A stretch of 64,000 nt of DNA from Morinoia aosen. Taxonomy: Eukaryota > Arthropoda > Malacostraca > Amphipoda > Talitridae. The position numbers and the translations under genes are program-made. Of the stretch, positions 11,723 through 22,884 are shown piece by piece. Positions within the stretch are counted from its first letter, which is position 1; every line of letters starts with the position of its first letter. Location of the stretch: the NCBI GenBank assembly GCA_030386875.1, contig CM059575.1:18810293-18874292 (forward strand), given 5' to 3'. Under the pieces are notes generated by a model. That model did no database searches. It saw nothing but the letters and a program-made list of their open reading frames with translations, and was not told the DNA's origin.

Positions 11723-14700
11723 TAAATGAAACTGATTTTTTGACGCTCACAGAAACATGTCTAACGAACTCAGCACATTACTTTATTTAGATGTCACCAT
11801 ATGATAACTTGTTCCCTTGGGATGTGCAGGATGCGCAATAAGTGAGAATAAATGAGACATGAGGATGGCGAGGCATGAAGTCACGGAGAGATACAACGCA
11901 ATGTTGAAACTACAAGTCAGCCTTCAGACCTACAGTCGCCTAAGAAGCGACGCCAACTCCATGCAATTTAGGGCTTTTACTTCGGATTACCTGGACAAAC
12001 TACTTCATTTTATAATGCTTCCTGAGGCCACTTAAGGAAGCGAGCGGTGGAGATAACAGGCTCGGTGAAATTAATTGCTCGCTTCGAGTGCGGCTTGTGC
12101 AGATGTGATACTCTCAGGCATGGATTCAAGCCGTTTCTTCACACATAAAATACTGGGAATCGACCTGAATCGACGGATCTGAATGATCAATTAAAATTAC
12201 TTCCATGATTTACGCAGTGGAAAGTAACGCATTGTGGCTTCAATTCAAATTGCGCCGTTAACTCTCGTAGTATGCTGTGTAAGTTTTCATTTGGGCATCC
12301 GCCAAATCAGATTTGTGGTTCATGTTTCAAGCATCAGTGTTGAAATGCTGGTGGGATATTTACAATGCACGTTACAACCTTCAAAACTGGGGCTGTAGCA
12401 CCTTTTGCCTATTTTTGCAGCATCTCCCAGACTAATCAAAACAGCTGGTGCAAATGTAGTTGAAATACTAAAACTGGACGGAATTGGAAAACAACTGCTT
12501 GATAGCTGAAGCAATTTTAGTTGAGGTAAAGCAGCTTTTGAAGCCTAAACTGTTCAAGTGGCTTAAGTATCTTGGGTTGTTGCTGAAGCAGTCCTTTTAG
12601 ATAGGAATTATTTCGTATTCAAACCTGGTGTAGCTCATGCTTTGTCTTAGAAGCGTGAGAGCAACAAACGAAAAGCTATAGCAGAAACTGACTTCTTGAG
12701 AAAAGGCTTCTGAGCAAAATGCTTTGTCACGAAATAACAGCTAATTTAAAACTTCTAATTTTAACATGTGCGAGTATTGCTAAACTCCTTTTATTAACTC
12801 AAAAACCACAAAGTCTGGTCATAACGTTCTCAGCTCTCTTGTTCAGAAGCACGCTAGCCATCTCCTACTTGTACTATTTCTGTTTTCTTGAAAAAAAAAA
12901 CAATTTAAAAATTCTCGTAAAACACCTAAATATCTTATTTTAAGGCTTTCAATCCCAAAATTGTCTCACACGTTGCACTTAAATTTTGGTTCTCAAATTT
13001 TTGTGAAGAAACCACATATTTTATATTTAGCCTGATAACTAAATCCGTTCACCTTCTTTGGTTTACTGAACAAATTAACGGTGCTTCAACAGCGCTAAAC
13101 TTTGCAAAACATCACCAATCAATTTTTGCTGTTTTTGAAAAGCCCTGGATTCTTACAGCTTCAATTATATTTTTGACCACATAGTGTAACTCCAAACCAG
13201 TTCTTAGCTTTACCTACACTTTAATTTTGGTTGAGGAACATATTAGTGCGCATAGGCAGCAATTACATCCACATTTCCCTCAAGAATCAGGTGCATGAAG
13301 AGTTCTTATTTTAAAGTCGTTTCTTTTAAAGCAAGTTAGCAGAACCACGCCGAAATATTGTTGAGCACGCATCAGATCTTCCAGCTTGAACTAATGTGAG
13401 CCCCATTAGCACGACCTCCTCAGGTGTAATACAGTAAATACTTAGATGCCTGGAAAACCGTTCACTAGAACTTTAAAGGCTTAAATATTATCAGTTCGCT
13501 GTAATAGAATATTCTTCAGCAAAAATTTGTTGATAAAAATTTGTGCTTAGAGTGCAGTTTTTATCAGCAGTTTCTTTCTAAGACGTTTAAGTTATACATT
13601 TATTTATAGAATTGATCACTTAAATCTAATTCAGACTTAGTTTGTCTGCGTATTCTGCGAATTTCTTCCCGTGTAGCTTTACAGCCAGTCTCCTGAAAAA
13701 ACTAAATTACTTCATATTACGTACGATTTTCAGGCAGGCGCAAAAAACGCTCAAGAGAACAGTTTTCTTTAACCAGCAGCCTCTGGCATAATATAACGGG
13801 GCTAATAGGAGCTGCTCGTGAATTCCTGCCGATATCATTCCAATTACTCATTTTAAGAGTAACTCAAATATTTGGTGCCTTTTCCGTAGATGATTTTGAA
13901 GCGAAATGTTTAATCCAGGGTAGTAAGCTTGCACACTTGAAATAATTTCATTAATTTCATTTCAGTTATTAAGGACTATGGCCTAAATTTCTGAATCATA
14001 GATGTCGGTTTAAAATACGCAGGTTCAAAATAGACCATTCAACAGTATTCTTCAAATTCAGATTACGAAATTTTTAGCTACAACACCACATCTCTTCAAT
14101 TACCATCATACCTTTTTGTAATTTTCTCAATGTTCAGAGAGGTTCCTCTCACATTACCTTGTGTAACATGGGTTCATTGTGAAGGTAGCAGACAACAGAA
14201 AGTATGATACAAGCAGAAAGTAATCCTCGAGCCATAATCCGAGCAGAAGTCGAGCAGCCTAATGCCTCATTAGTCGAAAACTTGTCAGCGGTGATTAGGC
14301 GAGCTGTATGTCTGCCATGCAATACCTCTCATTAGCCAGCAAAATCCTGGTCTTTTTTTCAGAAGAAATAGCGGACCGTAATTTGAACTGCAGGCTTGAA
14401 GATGAACGCACTTGTGCTACTTCCTAGGGTACCCTCAATCGAAAGACATTACTGGTGGCTAAATTCGTATCACAATTCACGGTGCAGAGCTCTTGTGCGT
14501 TTCATAAAGACGAATCTAAATGTACAACCCACCTAACATATTCTCATAAGCAATACCTTTAATTGGTTGGTAATGATTAGGAGAAATTTTTATTTATCAC
14601 GCCGGGGGCTAGAATGTGGCAGGGCTTCTAGATGTTTCGAGGTCAGCCATACGATAATGCCGAACTTCTTGTGAGACTCACACCCCTTCTGCGCGTGGGC

Positions 14701-16440
14701 ACCAAAGATGAATAAATGATTGATATATAAATAAAAGACAGTTTTTTAGAAACCTCGTGAGAAATCTAATATGAGTGCAAACATGCCTGACGCTAAAGGG
14801 GAACGAGCTTCCAATACGTAAACTGTGGAATATTTTGAAACTTTTTGTCATTACATTTGATCATTGCTTAATCTCATTTTGTTGTGCGGTCGGGTTTACT
14901 TCAAATCTAATTTACTGAGAGGTAAAACTTCACTTGTCGCACCATATGAATCCAGACGAAGAGCTCACTTGTCCCTGCTCAGCTCGTCTGTCAGCCGCAT
15001 GCCGCTACACGCTCTGTAATTTTCTTCGTTAGTCCAATTTTGACAGTTTTTATTATTGGGACTTAGTTACACATTGCACGATCTGTGAGTGTGTCGTGAC
15101 GAAGAATATTTATCATTGTAACATGATGAATATTTAACCCTTCGTTGCATAATATGTGACCTTCAACAAATATGGCTCATAATCACTGAATAAATTTAGT
15201 TATCAGACAGCCGATGATGAAACTCTCTGAAAACATCAGGAATTCAACATGATTTTAAAAACTTCTAAATTGTCTGCCATTCAAAATCTAAACAGACATT
15301 TCTAGAACGCATCATTTTTGGTGCAGCATTCAGCAACTGTACGCGCTCCCCACCCCAGCACCCGCTCATGACTCATCAATTGCTAACTGCAATCAGCGGT
15401 ACAATTATGGCCTACCCTCCTCCTGCCCCTGGCCCCTCCCTATTCCTCCTCCTGTTCTCATGTCACGCTTTGTTGGATGTCTGCTCCAGTGTTCCATTTA
15501 CAGCATGGGTTGCGCCATGGGTTGGTTTACTTCTTGCATGCTCTTCTGTTTGTCTTTGTTTCCTCACTAACGTATTTGAGTACAGTTGGACGTTATGCAT
15601 AACTTCATAATGTCACTCCTATTAGCAGTTTCAATAATCCTGTGAAGCTCGAATTAATTGTTTGTAGCACTTTTAAATCTGAAATCCAACGCATTCATTT
15701 TTGCTGAACCCAAAATTTAGCATTCCCTCAGTGATTTCTTTTTTTAAATCGGTTTTCCCCATAAACAGTAACTATTATTTTATTTCATACCTGATTCTTT
15801 CACATATTTTACCTTCTTCAGAATGTATGTTTCTTTTTCACAAACAATTTTTTTTCCTTAAAGATCTTAGGGTCTCTAAGCCTCCTTGCTGTACACCTCT
15901 TGTCTAATTAAAAAATTAAAGTTCAAAGTATACACAATGTTCATCTAGACAATTTATCAAGTTGGTTCTTTTTTCTCTCGAATTGCGACCAATTATTAAC
16001 ACTCACCCACATCAATCATCGTCCTGATCGGTGATAGTCACCTCAATAAATGTTCCTAGATCAGCCTCAGCATCTACCGACTCTTTTATGCTCAACCTAC
16101 CATATCGTCTCCTGTCATTTGCAATTTTTCCCTAAGAGTTCAGTTCCCTCTTTCGAATTTAGCCGCTGCAACGCTCCAATGTCATTTCCCCTTCACATTT
16201 TGATCATCCCCCACCACCAGGAGCATAATGAAGTCATTGTGAGCAAGAGAGCAAAAACTGCGGCGTCATCATTTTAGAAATTATTGGCTTGCTGCTATGA
16301 CTGCTTGCCAATTTGGTTTGAACCAATTACTAAGCTGATTTAGTTTCTGCACAGATTTCGTTTACAAAGTCGTTTTTATGATTTTATTAAACTTGTGAGG
16401 CTCTTCAAAAAGTATTAACCAGTTTTTTCACGCAAGGGAC
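11723..16440. other. no recognised gene
   Basis: Long AT-rich stretch without open frames above 80 codons. The motif CTCATTAG occurs twice at about 14265-14335 in a block of mixed composition. C/T-rich tract at about 15405-15460. No mobile element or RNA gene recognised. Confidence 0.4.
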
Positions 16441-17215
16441 TTTCACCGACTTACAATTTACTCTAGAGACAACTCTAGAGAGAGAAGACAACTCCCTCAG
16501 CTTGGAATTTACAGAAAACCAACCCATACCGGACGATACCTCGATTTCTCTTCAAACCATCCTAATAACTAAAAACGTAGCGTTGTTGATTCCCTAGTTA
16601 GTAGAGCCTTGCAATTGTGTAGTAATGATTAAGTCGAAAATGAACTAAAATTTATTAAAGAGTAGCTACAAAAAAACGGATACCAAGAAAAAATGATTAA
16701 ATAATCAATCAGAAAACTAAAAAATCCGCGATAAAATATCAGCCAAAATTAGAACCCAAAAATTAGCTATTTTAGTGCCCCTTATGTAAAAGGCACATAT
16801 GAACGTGTCAACAGGATACTCCGGCCATTCAATGTACAAATAGCAAAGAAGTCAATTAACCTGATAGGAAGAAATTTATCAAAAATTAAAGACAAACAAG
16901 CACCTGGAGACTGTTGCGATGTAGTGTATAAATTAGGTTGTAAAAATTGTTAAAAAGTGTATATCGGTGAAACTTGCAGGAATTTAAAAATCCGTGTCAA
17001 TGAACATTGCCAAAATGTGGAAAAATAGCAAATTAATTCTTTAGTTTACTAACATGTTCGGGATACGGGTCACTAAATAGATTTTCAAAATTATTAAATT
17101 ATATCTCAAAATTCCAACAAGAAACAAAGAAGATACTTAGAAGCTTTCTATTCCACAACTAATTCAAATTCCTACAATAGATATCTCTAAATTCCGGATG
17201 TTTATAAACCACTTT
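16441..17215 (+). mobile_element. Penelope-like retroelement, 5'-truncated fossil
   Basis: Plus-strand translation gives fragments in the order expected for a Penelope-like element (PLE). First comes the end of the reverse transcriptase region with [19 protein letters not shown] (about 16505-16562). A linker of about 110 codons follows. The GIY-YIG endonuclease start comes next: VVYKLGCKNC (from 16921) and KVYIGETCRNLKIRVNEHC (from 16954), which carry the V-Y and Y-I-G motifs and the conserved arginine. A tail containing RRYLEAF then supplies the usual glutamate (about 17130). In this family the RT primes at exposed 3' ends and GIY-YIG nicks the target. The copy is old and broken, with several disruptions, and lacks the 5' part of its gene. 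It is unrelated to the LINEs further right. Confidence 0.85.
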
Positions 17216-18658
17216 TGAAATAATTACTGTGACTACTGAATGTTCCACCGATGTCCGCTTTCGTTTATCTTATATGTAATATCTTTCCCTTGTATCCAGG
17301 ATACCTGCTTTGGCCATAACTTTGCTTCCAAAAACTTCAGTCTCTTGTCCTGAAAACGAAATTTGTTAAAAATTTCGAAAGCTCGACCGAAAATAATATT
17401 TTCCAGCTGAATACGAATTTCATTTGACAATTTACTCTAAGTACTTCTCATTGACAAAACCTCATAATTATGATGAATTTGTTCTGATTGCACTGTATTT
17501 CCTTCATTATAGTCGTATTGTGTTATTCCTGGATTCATGGAGACAGGAGCTGATTTGAGAAACTAAAACGGAAATTTCTTCCTTCCAGTATCCCGCGCTC
17601 TTGATGCTAGTTTCGCTGATTCAGCCTCAAAAATCGACGGACAGTCTCGTGTTACTGTTGTGATGCACAAATGCAAAGGCTCGTCTCCTCTTTTACTCTA
17701 TCACAACATTCATTTCGATAAAATAATAATTTAAAATCTTTCACGAATTATAGGAATTGCTGCCTAACATTTCGGTACACCTGTTTGAGCTGCAAGACTT
17801 CGACGTTCCGTTTACAAGTTGCCGTCACACTTTCTTTTTACTAGCAACCACTGGAACAAAATTAAATCAAAACTGGTGTAGGTAGGTTATAAATTTGTAG
17901 ACGATCCCACGAGAAGCAACTAGTATCACTCTAGCTATCTGATTTTACTCTATAAATGTAGTTTATCATTTAAATCTTAATCGCCATACTAAACTCAATC
18001 GCCAACTTATTACCATTTGAATCTTCCAGATTATTTTAAACTGTATTACTGGGCGACTCTTCAAATCCTCCGCATTAAAGTTTACTTTTTGTGTTTTTCA
18101 TAATGTGTAATCGTTTCACCATTAATTCAGTAATATTGTCAGGTCTCTGTGGTCATTTTTATGTGCGCTCAGCTATTGCACATTAAGTTCGGAAACTAAT
18201 TTTCACCATAGATTCAAATTTATATTAGATCAGTTTCCGACATGGACAAAAGTATGCAGATAAGTTGAGCTATTGTGGTTATTATTAAACTATATTACGC
18301 GTGGAAGATTAAATCAAAGTGTAAAGTTTATGAATGAAAATCATCCTCGAAATTGTCACTTTCGATCATCTATTAGTCACAAATAATGAAATCTGCCCAA
18401 GAAATAGTGAAACGAAATCAGAAGATCAGAAGATGTTAATGCAATTGTTAGCGAGAAAAATTAATGTTTTTTTTAAACCATGAGCTACATTAATTAAAGG
18501 TTGAATTTGTAGTGGTTCTAGATGCTAAAGCGTAAAGCGCCATTAACTTTTTAACCCTCTAAGAGAAATACTTGTGTTTAAAGTAAAAATTATTCATAAT
18601 TAAATCAAGAAGGGTGTGCTCTCACTAAAATTTTCGTATATTCCATTAGAAAATGTTC

Positions 18659-18674
18659 GTTGCCTAGGCGACGT
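18659..18674. promoter_or_regulatory. X-box-like near-palindrome (possible RFX site)
   Basis: CGTTGCCTAGGCGACG is an imperfect palindrome that fits the RFX X-box pattern GTNRCC-spacer-RGYAAC except for one position (GCGAC instead of GCAAC). It stands in AT-rich DNA with no nearby gene. A single 14-16-bp match in 64 kb is weak evidence. Confidence 0.2.
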
Positions 18675-19107
18675 TGAACTGCTAGAATAAAAAAGCGCAG
18701 AAAAAATTCCTCGCAGAGGTTTCAGACTCCCAAGGAGGTTTTCAAACGTTAACTCGCTTCGGTCATTACCATTTCCAAAATATGGACTTTCCTCTCATTT
18801 TTAATCTAAAATATTCAAGATAAACACATCCAGTAAATATTGACTCCTGCTCACTTGGAAGCTAAAAGGCATTTCAGAAACTAAACAATCACATTAAGAA
18901 ATAGCGCATCCTCTCACACGTCTTACCACATTTTCAGAGGTTTTTAGCGAGAAAATGTAGCTCCCTCGCAATGCTTGATCTCAATTTAGCGTAATTTCCT
19001 GTTTGGTCTATTCTCAAGTCTTAACTGTATTGCTATCAAACATCGCCACCACCATCACGAGTGACGGCTTTCGATCAGCGTCGCATTCAGGTGGTTGGTT
19101 GGTTGAG

Positions 19108-19140
19108 CCAGCGTGGCGCAGCGGCAGCGCAAAAGAGGCC
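19108..19140 (+). repeat. tRNA-like A-box segment, possible SINE head
   Basis: The stretch GCGTGGCGCAGCGGCAGCGC resembles the D-arm and A box of a tRNA (TGGCGCAGCGG fits TRGYNNANNGG). No convincing B box follows at the usual spacing, so this may be a 3'-decayed tRNA-derived SINE or chance. Confidence 0.2.
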
Positions 19141-21395
19141 ACCTGACCGCAGTACCTGCCACTAGCTCAAATAACTTGCTTAAAAAGACGCAGTTTGGCG
19201 CAGTCACACGGCACTCGGACATTATTTAATATTCTACGGTGAACTGCCTTCACGTGAACATTACTGCGTTGTGTGGGGCTTACTGCCGCTATTCTGCATT
19301 GACGACGGCGGCGGTTTACAGTTGAAAAGAATGCAACTGCCTCCCCACATACAACAACTAAGTTTCTGTAGCCCTCTCTTGAAAAGGTGGGGACAAAAAA
19401 TTCCTCAAGACATGCTGTATGGTACGAATGAAAGTTTTCGAAGCAGACTCGATTTTGAGATTCGATCTTGAATTAGGGACATTGAACAGCAATTGATCGT
19501 GGTGCTAGTCGAAAATTGATGTCACTCTCAAATGTTGCAATACCTGATGATTTTTTCGTCTTGCTAAAATGTAAAACTATTTAGTAAGCCAAACTACTTT
19601 CTCTCCTCCTCTAAGTGGACTGAAAAATTTCACTTTTCATCCTATGAGGAGAACTGCGCCTTTACTAGCCAAACTTTAATATCACATCCTGGCTCAGCAC
19701 AACGCTGATGCCTGAAGCTGAGTCGCTGAGCGGCTGGGAGGTTGAAATGCGGGAGTTTAACATCTGCTACTGAAGCCCATAGTTCCAATCGTCAGGTGTG
19801 TAGTTTATTGTCGTCACTGACGCAACAGTAATTGGTTGCCTAAGCTGAACAGTGTCACCATTTTTTAAATATTTTTGCTTGCAGGTATCGAGATGCGATT
19901 TAAAATAGTGATGTCGTTCGGCTCAAAAAGTGTCCCAGAAAATAAAGCGATCTAAAAGAACGTTTTGTCACGCATGTGAGAATGCTACGTTGTTGCGCCA
20001 TGTCTCCATAAATAACGTCCGCTTAGATGCAGTTCCGACCCCTGTTTCCTTGAATGTGTGCGCTGACTCCAAAAAATACCTCAAATGTCGGTCAAAGCAA
20101 TCGACAGTTGCCCCATTGTGCTGAAATCGTCGCTTATATCTTCATTGCGCGGCACAAAACGTGCTCTGCGGCCTGGAAATAGTTGCTCCAAAGCTGGGAA
20201 ATGCAGTTGATAAAAACGTGAGAAATATTTTTCATCTTTTTCATAAGAAAGCTGAGAAGTTATTCCTTGTTCAATGAATTTTCCTCAAAACTGGTGTCCA
20301 CATTTCTTCGAAGCAATTGGGAAAGTATATATTTGTCACAGTTATTACAAAACCTGTTTCAAAAACCAGCTCGATTCTCAATGGTTATTCATGATATTAA
20401 GTTAGAATCCAAGTTTCTAAGCTGAGAAATTAAGAACAATAGTAGAGTTCATCAAGAGTAGTTGCAAAAACTATGAAAATCGTTATAGCAATCCTCGGTC
20501 CTTACAAATAAAAGTTACAAACATATTGATGAACGGACAAGCATCACGCACAGAACTCTGTTCAAGCGCCGACTTGTTTCCTAGCAAGAGCGAAGCCATT
20601 GCTAATGAAGGGCTGCTTGCATCAGATAAATTGATCTGTACTCTATATGAGAGCTCTCGTCCGCACAGACTTCGCAGGCGTACGTGAAGGGAGACCGGCA
20701 AGTTAAATTTAAGCAGTCTGCCATTCATTTAAATTAATTAGCTCGTTAAAGGGCTTTCTTAATGAGACGCTTCCTTCAACAGAACGTCTTTGTCATTAAT
20801 GAGTTGCTGCGACTCGTGGCTCACGGCTCGTCCTCATTAACGAAGGGCTAATGAGAGCAGCGGGAGATGCGGTGATGCAGACGATCTCTACTTAGCCCCC
20901 TGCGTTCGCTGCACGCATCATTTCCTGATAACTTTTTGCCGATACGACAGCAGTCGACAGAATTTCAAATTTGTCGTGCGTCGAGCTACAACTTGGAAGC
21001 GATCTATACCTGAGTACCAAGACATACCAAGGGATCTCCACTGAGTATCTCCTCTTGTTTGAGTGTTGAATAGTTCTTTTTCTCCAGACGGATTTGAAAA
21101 TGTCGTTCAACAGCTTACGTAACGACAGCATATCTTTTCTCGAGCTCGGTTTATATCCCATTGGGAAGAGAAAGAATGTTAGCCACAATTCCTTCCGTTA
21201 TCCATGTGTTCGAGATGGGAACTCACAAACCGCGGATAACATGCAGTCATTGCCGACTTGCGTTTGTTGTACGACATTTGTAAAACCAATGCGCAATGTA
21301 ACCAAGCACTCATCTGGAGATTGCAGCGTAGATTCAGCATGTGATTCAAATGACTTTTATTTTCAGGGAAACACTCCTTGAAACACTCTGAGACG

Positions 21396-21420
21396 TTCAG
21401 ACACTCCCTGAGTGTCTGAA
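21396..21420. other. perfect hairpin, 10-bp stem, 5-base loop
   Basis: TTCAGACACT, loop CCCTG, AGTGTCTGAA. Just upstream lie diverged repeats of ACACTC (21371-21390). No terminator or RNA-processing context is apparent. Confidence 0.7.
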
Positions 21421-22158
21421 TGTGTACACACAGAATATGGCGCCGTTCTATCCGTACAACATTAGCCATAATACTTCAGCGTTGTTGGAGGCATAAATCA
21501 GTTTTTCCCTTTTGTGTGCTTATTTCATTTTGAATAAGTGCTTGGTGCTTCCAATTATAAGAGCTTAGTTCATTGTGAGATTGGAATTTTGTTCTCAGCC
21601 GGTAAAGTGTTTCACGATTTTTCGATGCTTCTGGCGGAAGTTTGACTTCTTCTGATTGAATATGTGTGTAGAGTATATGAGCTTGTTATAAGCTTTCAAT
21701 ATGTCCATACTGAACATCAATGGGCTTGTTATCATAGGACTTCACAGTGAAAATGCTCATATTATCCGAAGGAATCGAGCCATCAGAAACAATAACGGCA
21801 TTTTAAATCCGCTATTTTAGCATCACTTTGAACTCATTCCTTCTGCCCGTGCATTGTACTGTGGGTTCTCCTCAAATTTAATTTTCGGCACTCAACTCCC
21901 TTTCACTTTTCATTCCCTTAATTCCGTTCTCTGAGCTGCAGCTTCAATTCCCACCGACTGCCCCGCTGAGCCCGCCCCTCTGCCCTGCACCATGTAAAGT
22001 TAACATTCATCAACGTCACAAAAAGTTGGGACGGGCCAAACTTTGTCCGAACTTCGCGTGTGTTTGGGCCCAACTTTGAGCGCTGCAAACCGCTCCTACC
22101 GATCTCGCTGCTTTGAACTTGTGCATTAATGGTGCATTAGATGATGGTTTTGAGCATT

Positions 22159-22684
22159 AGGTGATGGATCGGTGCGTTAGGTGAGCTTAGTGTTCGTGCA
22201 TAGGGTCATGGCGCTCAATATAGGTGATGGATCGGTACGTTAGGTGAGCTTAGTGTTCGTGCATAGGGTCATGGCGCTCAATATAGGTGATGGATCGGTA
22301 CGTTAGCTGAGCTAAGTGTTCGTGCATAGGGTCATGGCGCTCAATATAGGTCATGGATCGGTACGTTAGGTGAGCTTAGTGTTCGTGCATAAGGTCATGG
22401 CGCTCAATATAGGTGATGGATCGGTGCGTTAGGTGAGCTAAGTGTTCGTGCATGGCGCTCAATATAGGTGATGGATCGGTACGTTAGGTGAGCTAAGTGT
22501 TCGTGCATAGGGTCATGGCGCTCAATATAGGTGATGGATCGGTGCGTTAGGTGAGCTTAGTGTTCGTGCATAGGGTCATGGCGCTCAATAAAGGTGATGG
22601 ATCGGTGCGTTAGGTGAGCTTAGTGTTCGTGCATAGGGTCATGGCGCTCAATATAGGTGATGCATCGGTGAGTCAGGTGAGCTT
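22159..22684. repeat. 63-bp minisatellite, 8 units plus a partial
   Basis: Units start at 22159, 22222, 22285, 22348, 22411, 22466, 22529, 22592 and (partial) 22655. Each begins AGGTGATGGATCGGT and ends GGCGCTCAATAT. The fifth unit is 55 bp: eight bases are missing between two CAT triplets, a simple slippage. Positions such as GTGCGTT versus GTACGTT and GCTTAG versus GCTAAG vary between units. Degenerate forms of the unit (GCATTAATGGTGCATTAGATGATGG) precede the array from about 22120. Confidence 0.95.
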
Positions 22685-22851
22685 GATGTCGAATTATACT
22701 GCGTAGAGTCATTACTTCTCTTTATATATGAACTCCAACCGTTCACACGTGAGCGGAGGCATATGTGTATAAAGTTAACTTGGTGTGTGCTTGGCAATTG
22801 TAAAATGTACGTAACTGGTCACTAAATGTACATTATCGTAAATGTACGTAA

Positions 22852-22883
22852 CTGTCACCAATACTGCGCAGTATTGGTGACAG
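22852..22883. other. perfect 32-bp palindrome
   Basis: CTGTCACCAATACTGC is followed immediately by its exact reverse complement, with no loop. The left part of the palindrome is also part of a direct repeat: AAATGTACGTAACTG and TCAC occur at about 22803-22822 and again at 22841-22857. No mobile-element ends or coding context are visible. Confidence 0.9.
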
Positions 22884-22884
22884 G

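Larger units (their letters stand above)
17216..22158. other. no recognised gene; scattered weak signals
   Basis: A 65-codon minus-strand frame at 17233-17430 next to the PLE looks protein-like but matches nothing I recognise. A near-palindrome with RFX X-box character lies at 18659-18674, and a tRNA-like A box at about 19108-19135. TAATGAG-rich mixed-composition sequence lies at 20730-20880, and a 10-bp-stem hairpin at 21396-21420. The open frames of 96-98 codons at 20892-21469 overlap on both strands and look accidental. Confidence 0.4.

Noticed and set aside
17233-17430. 65-codon minus-strand frame next to the Penelope-like fossil
   Set aside because: Composition is protein-like, but there is no ATG at its start, no recognised family, and a stop lies just upstream.
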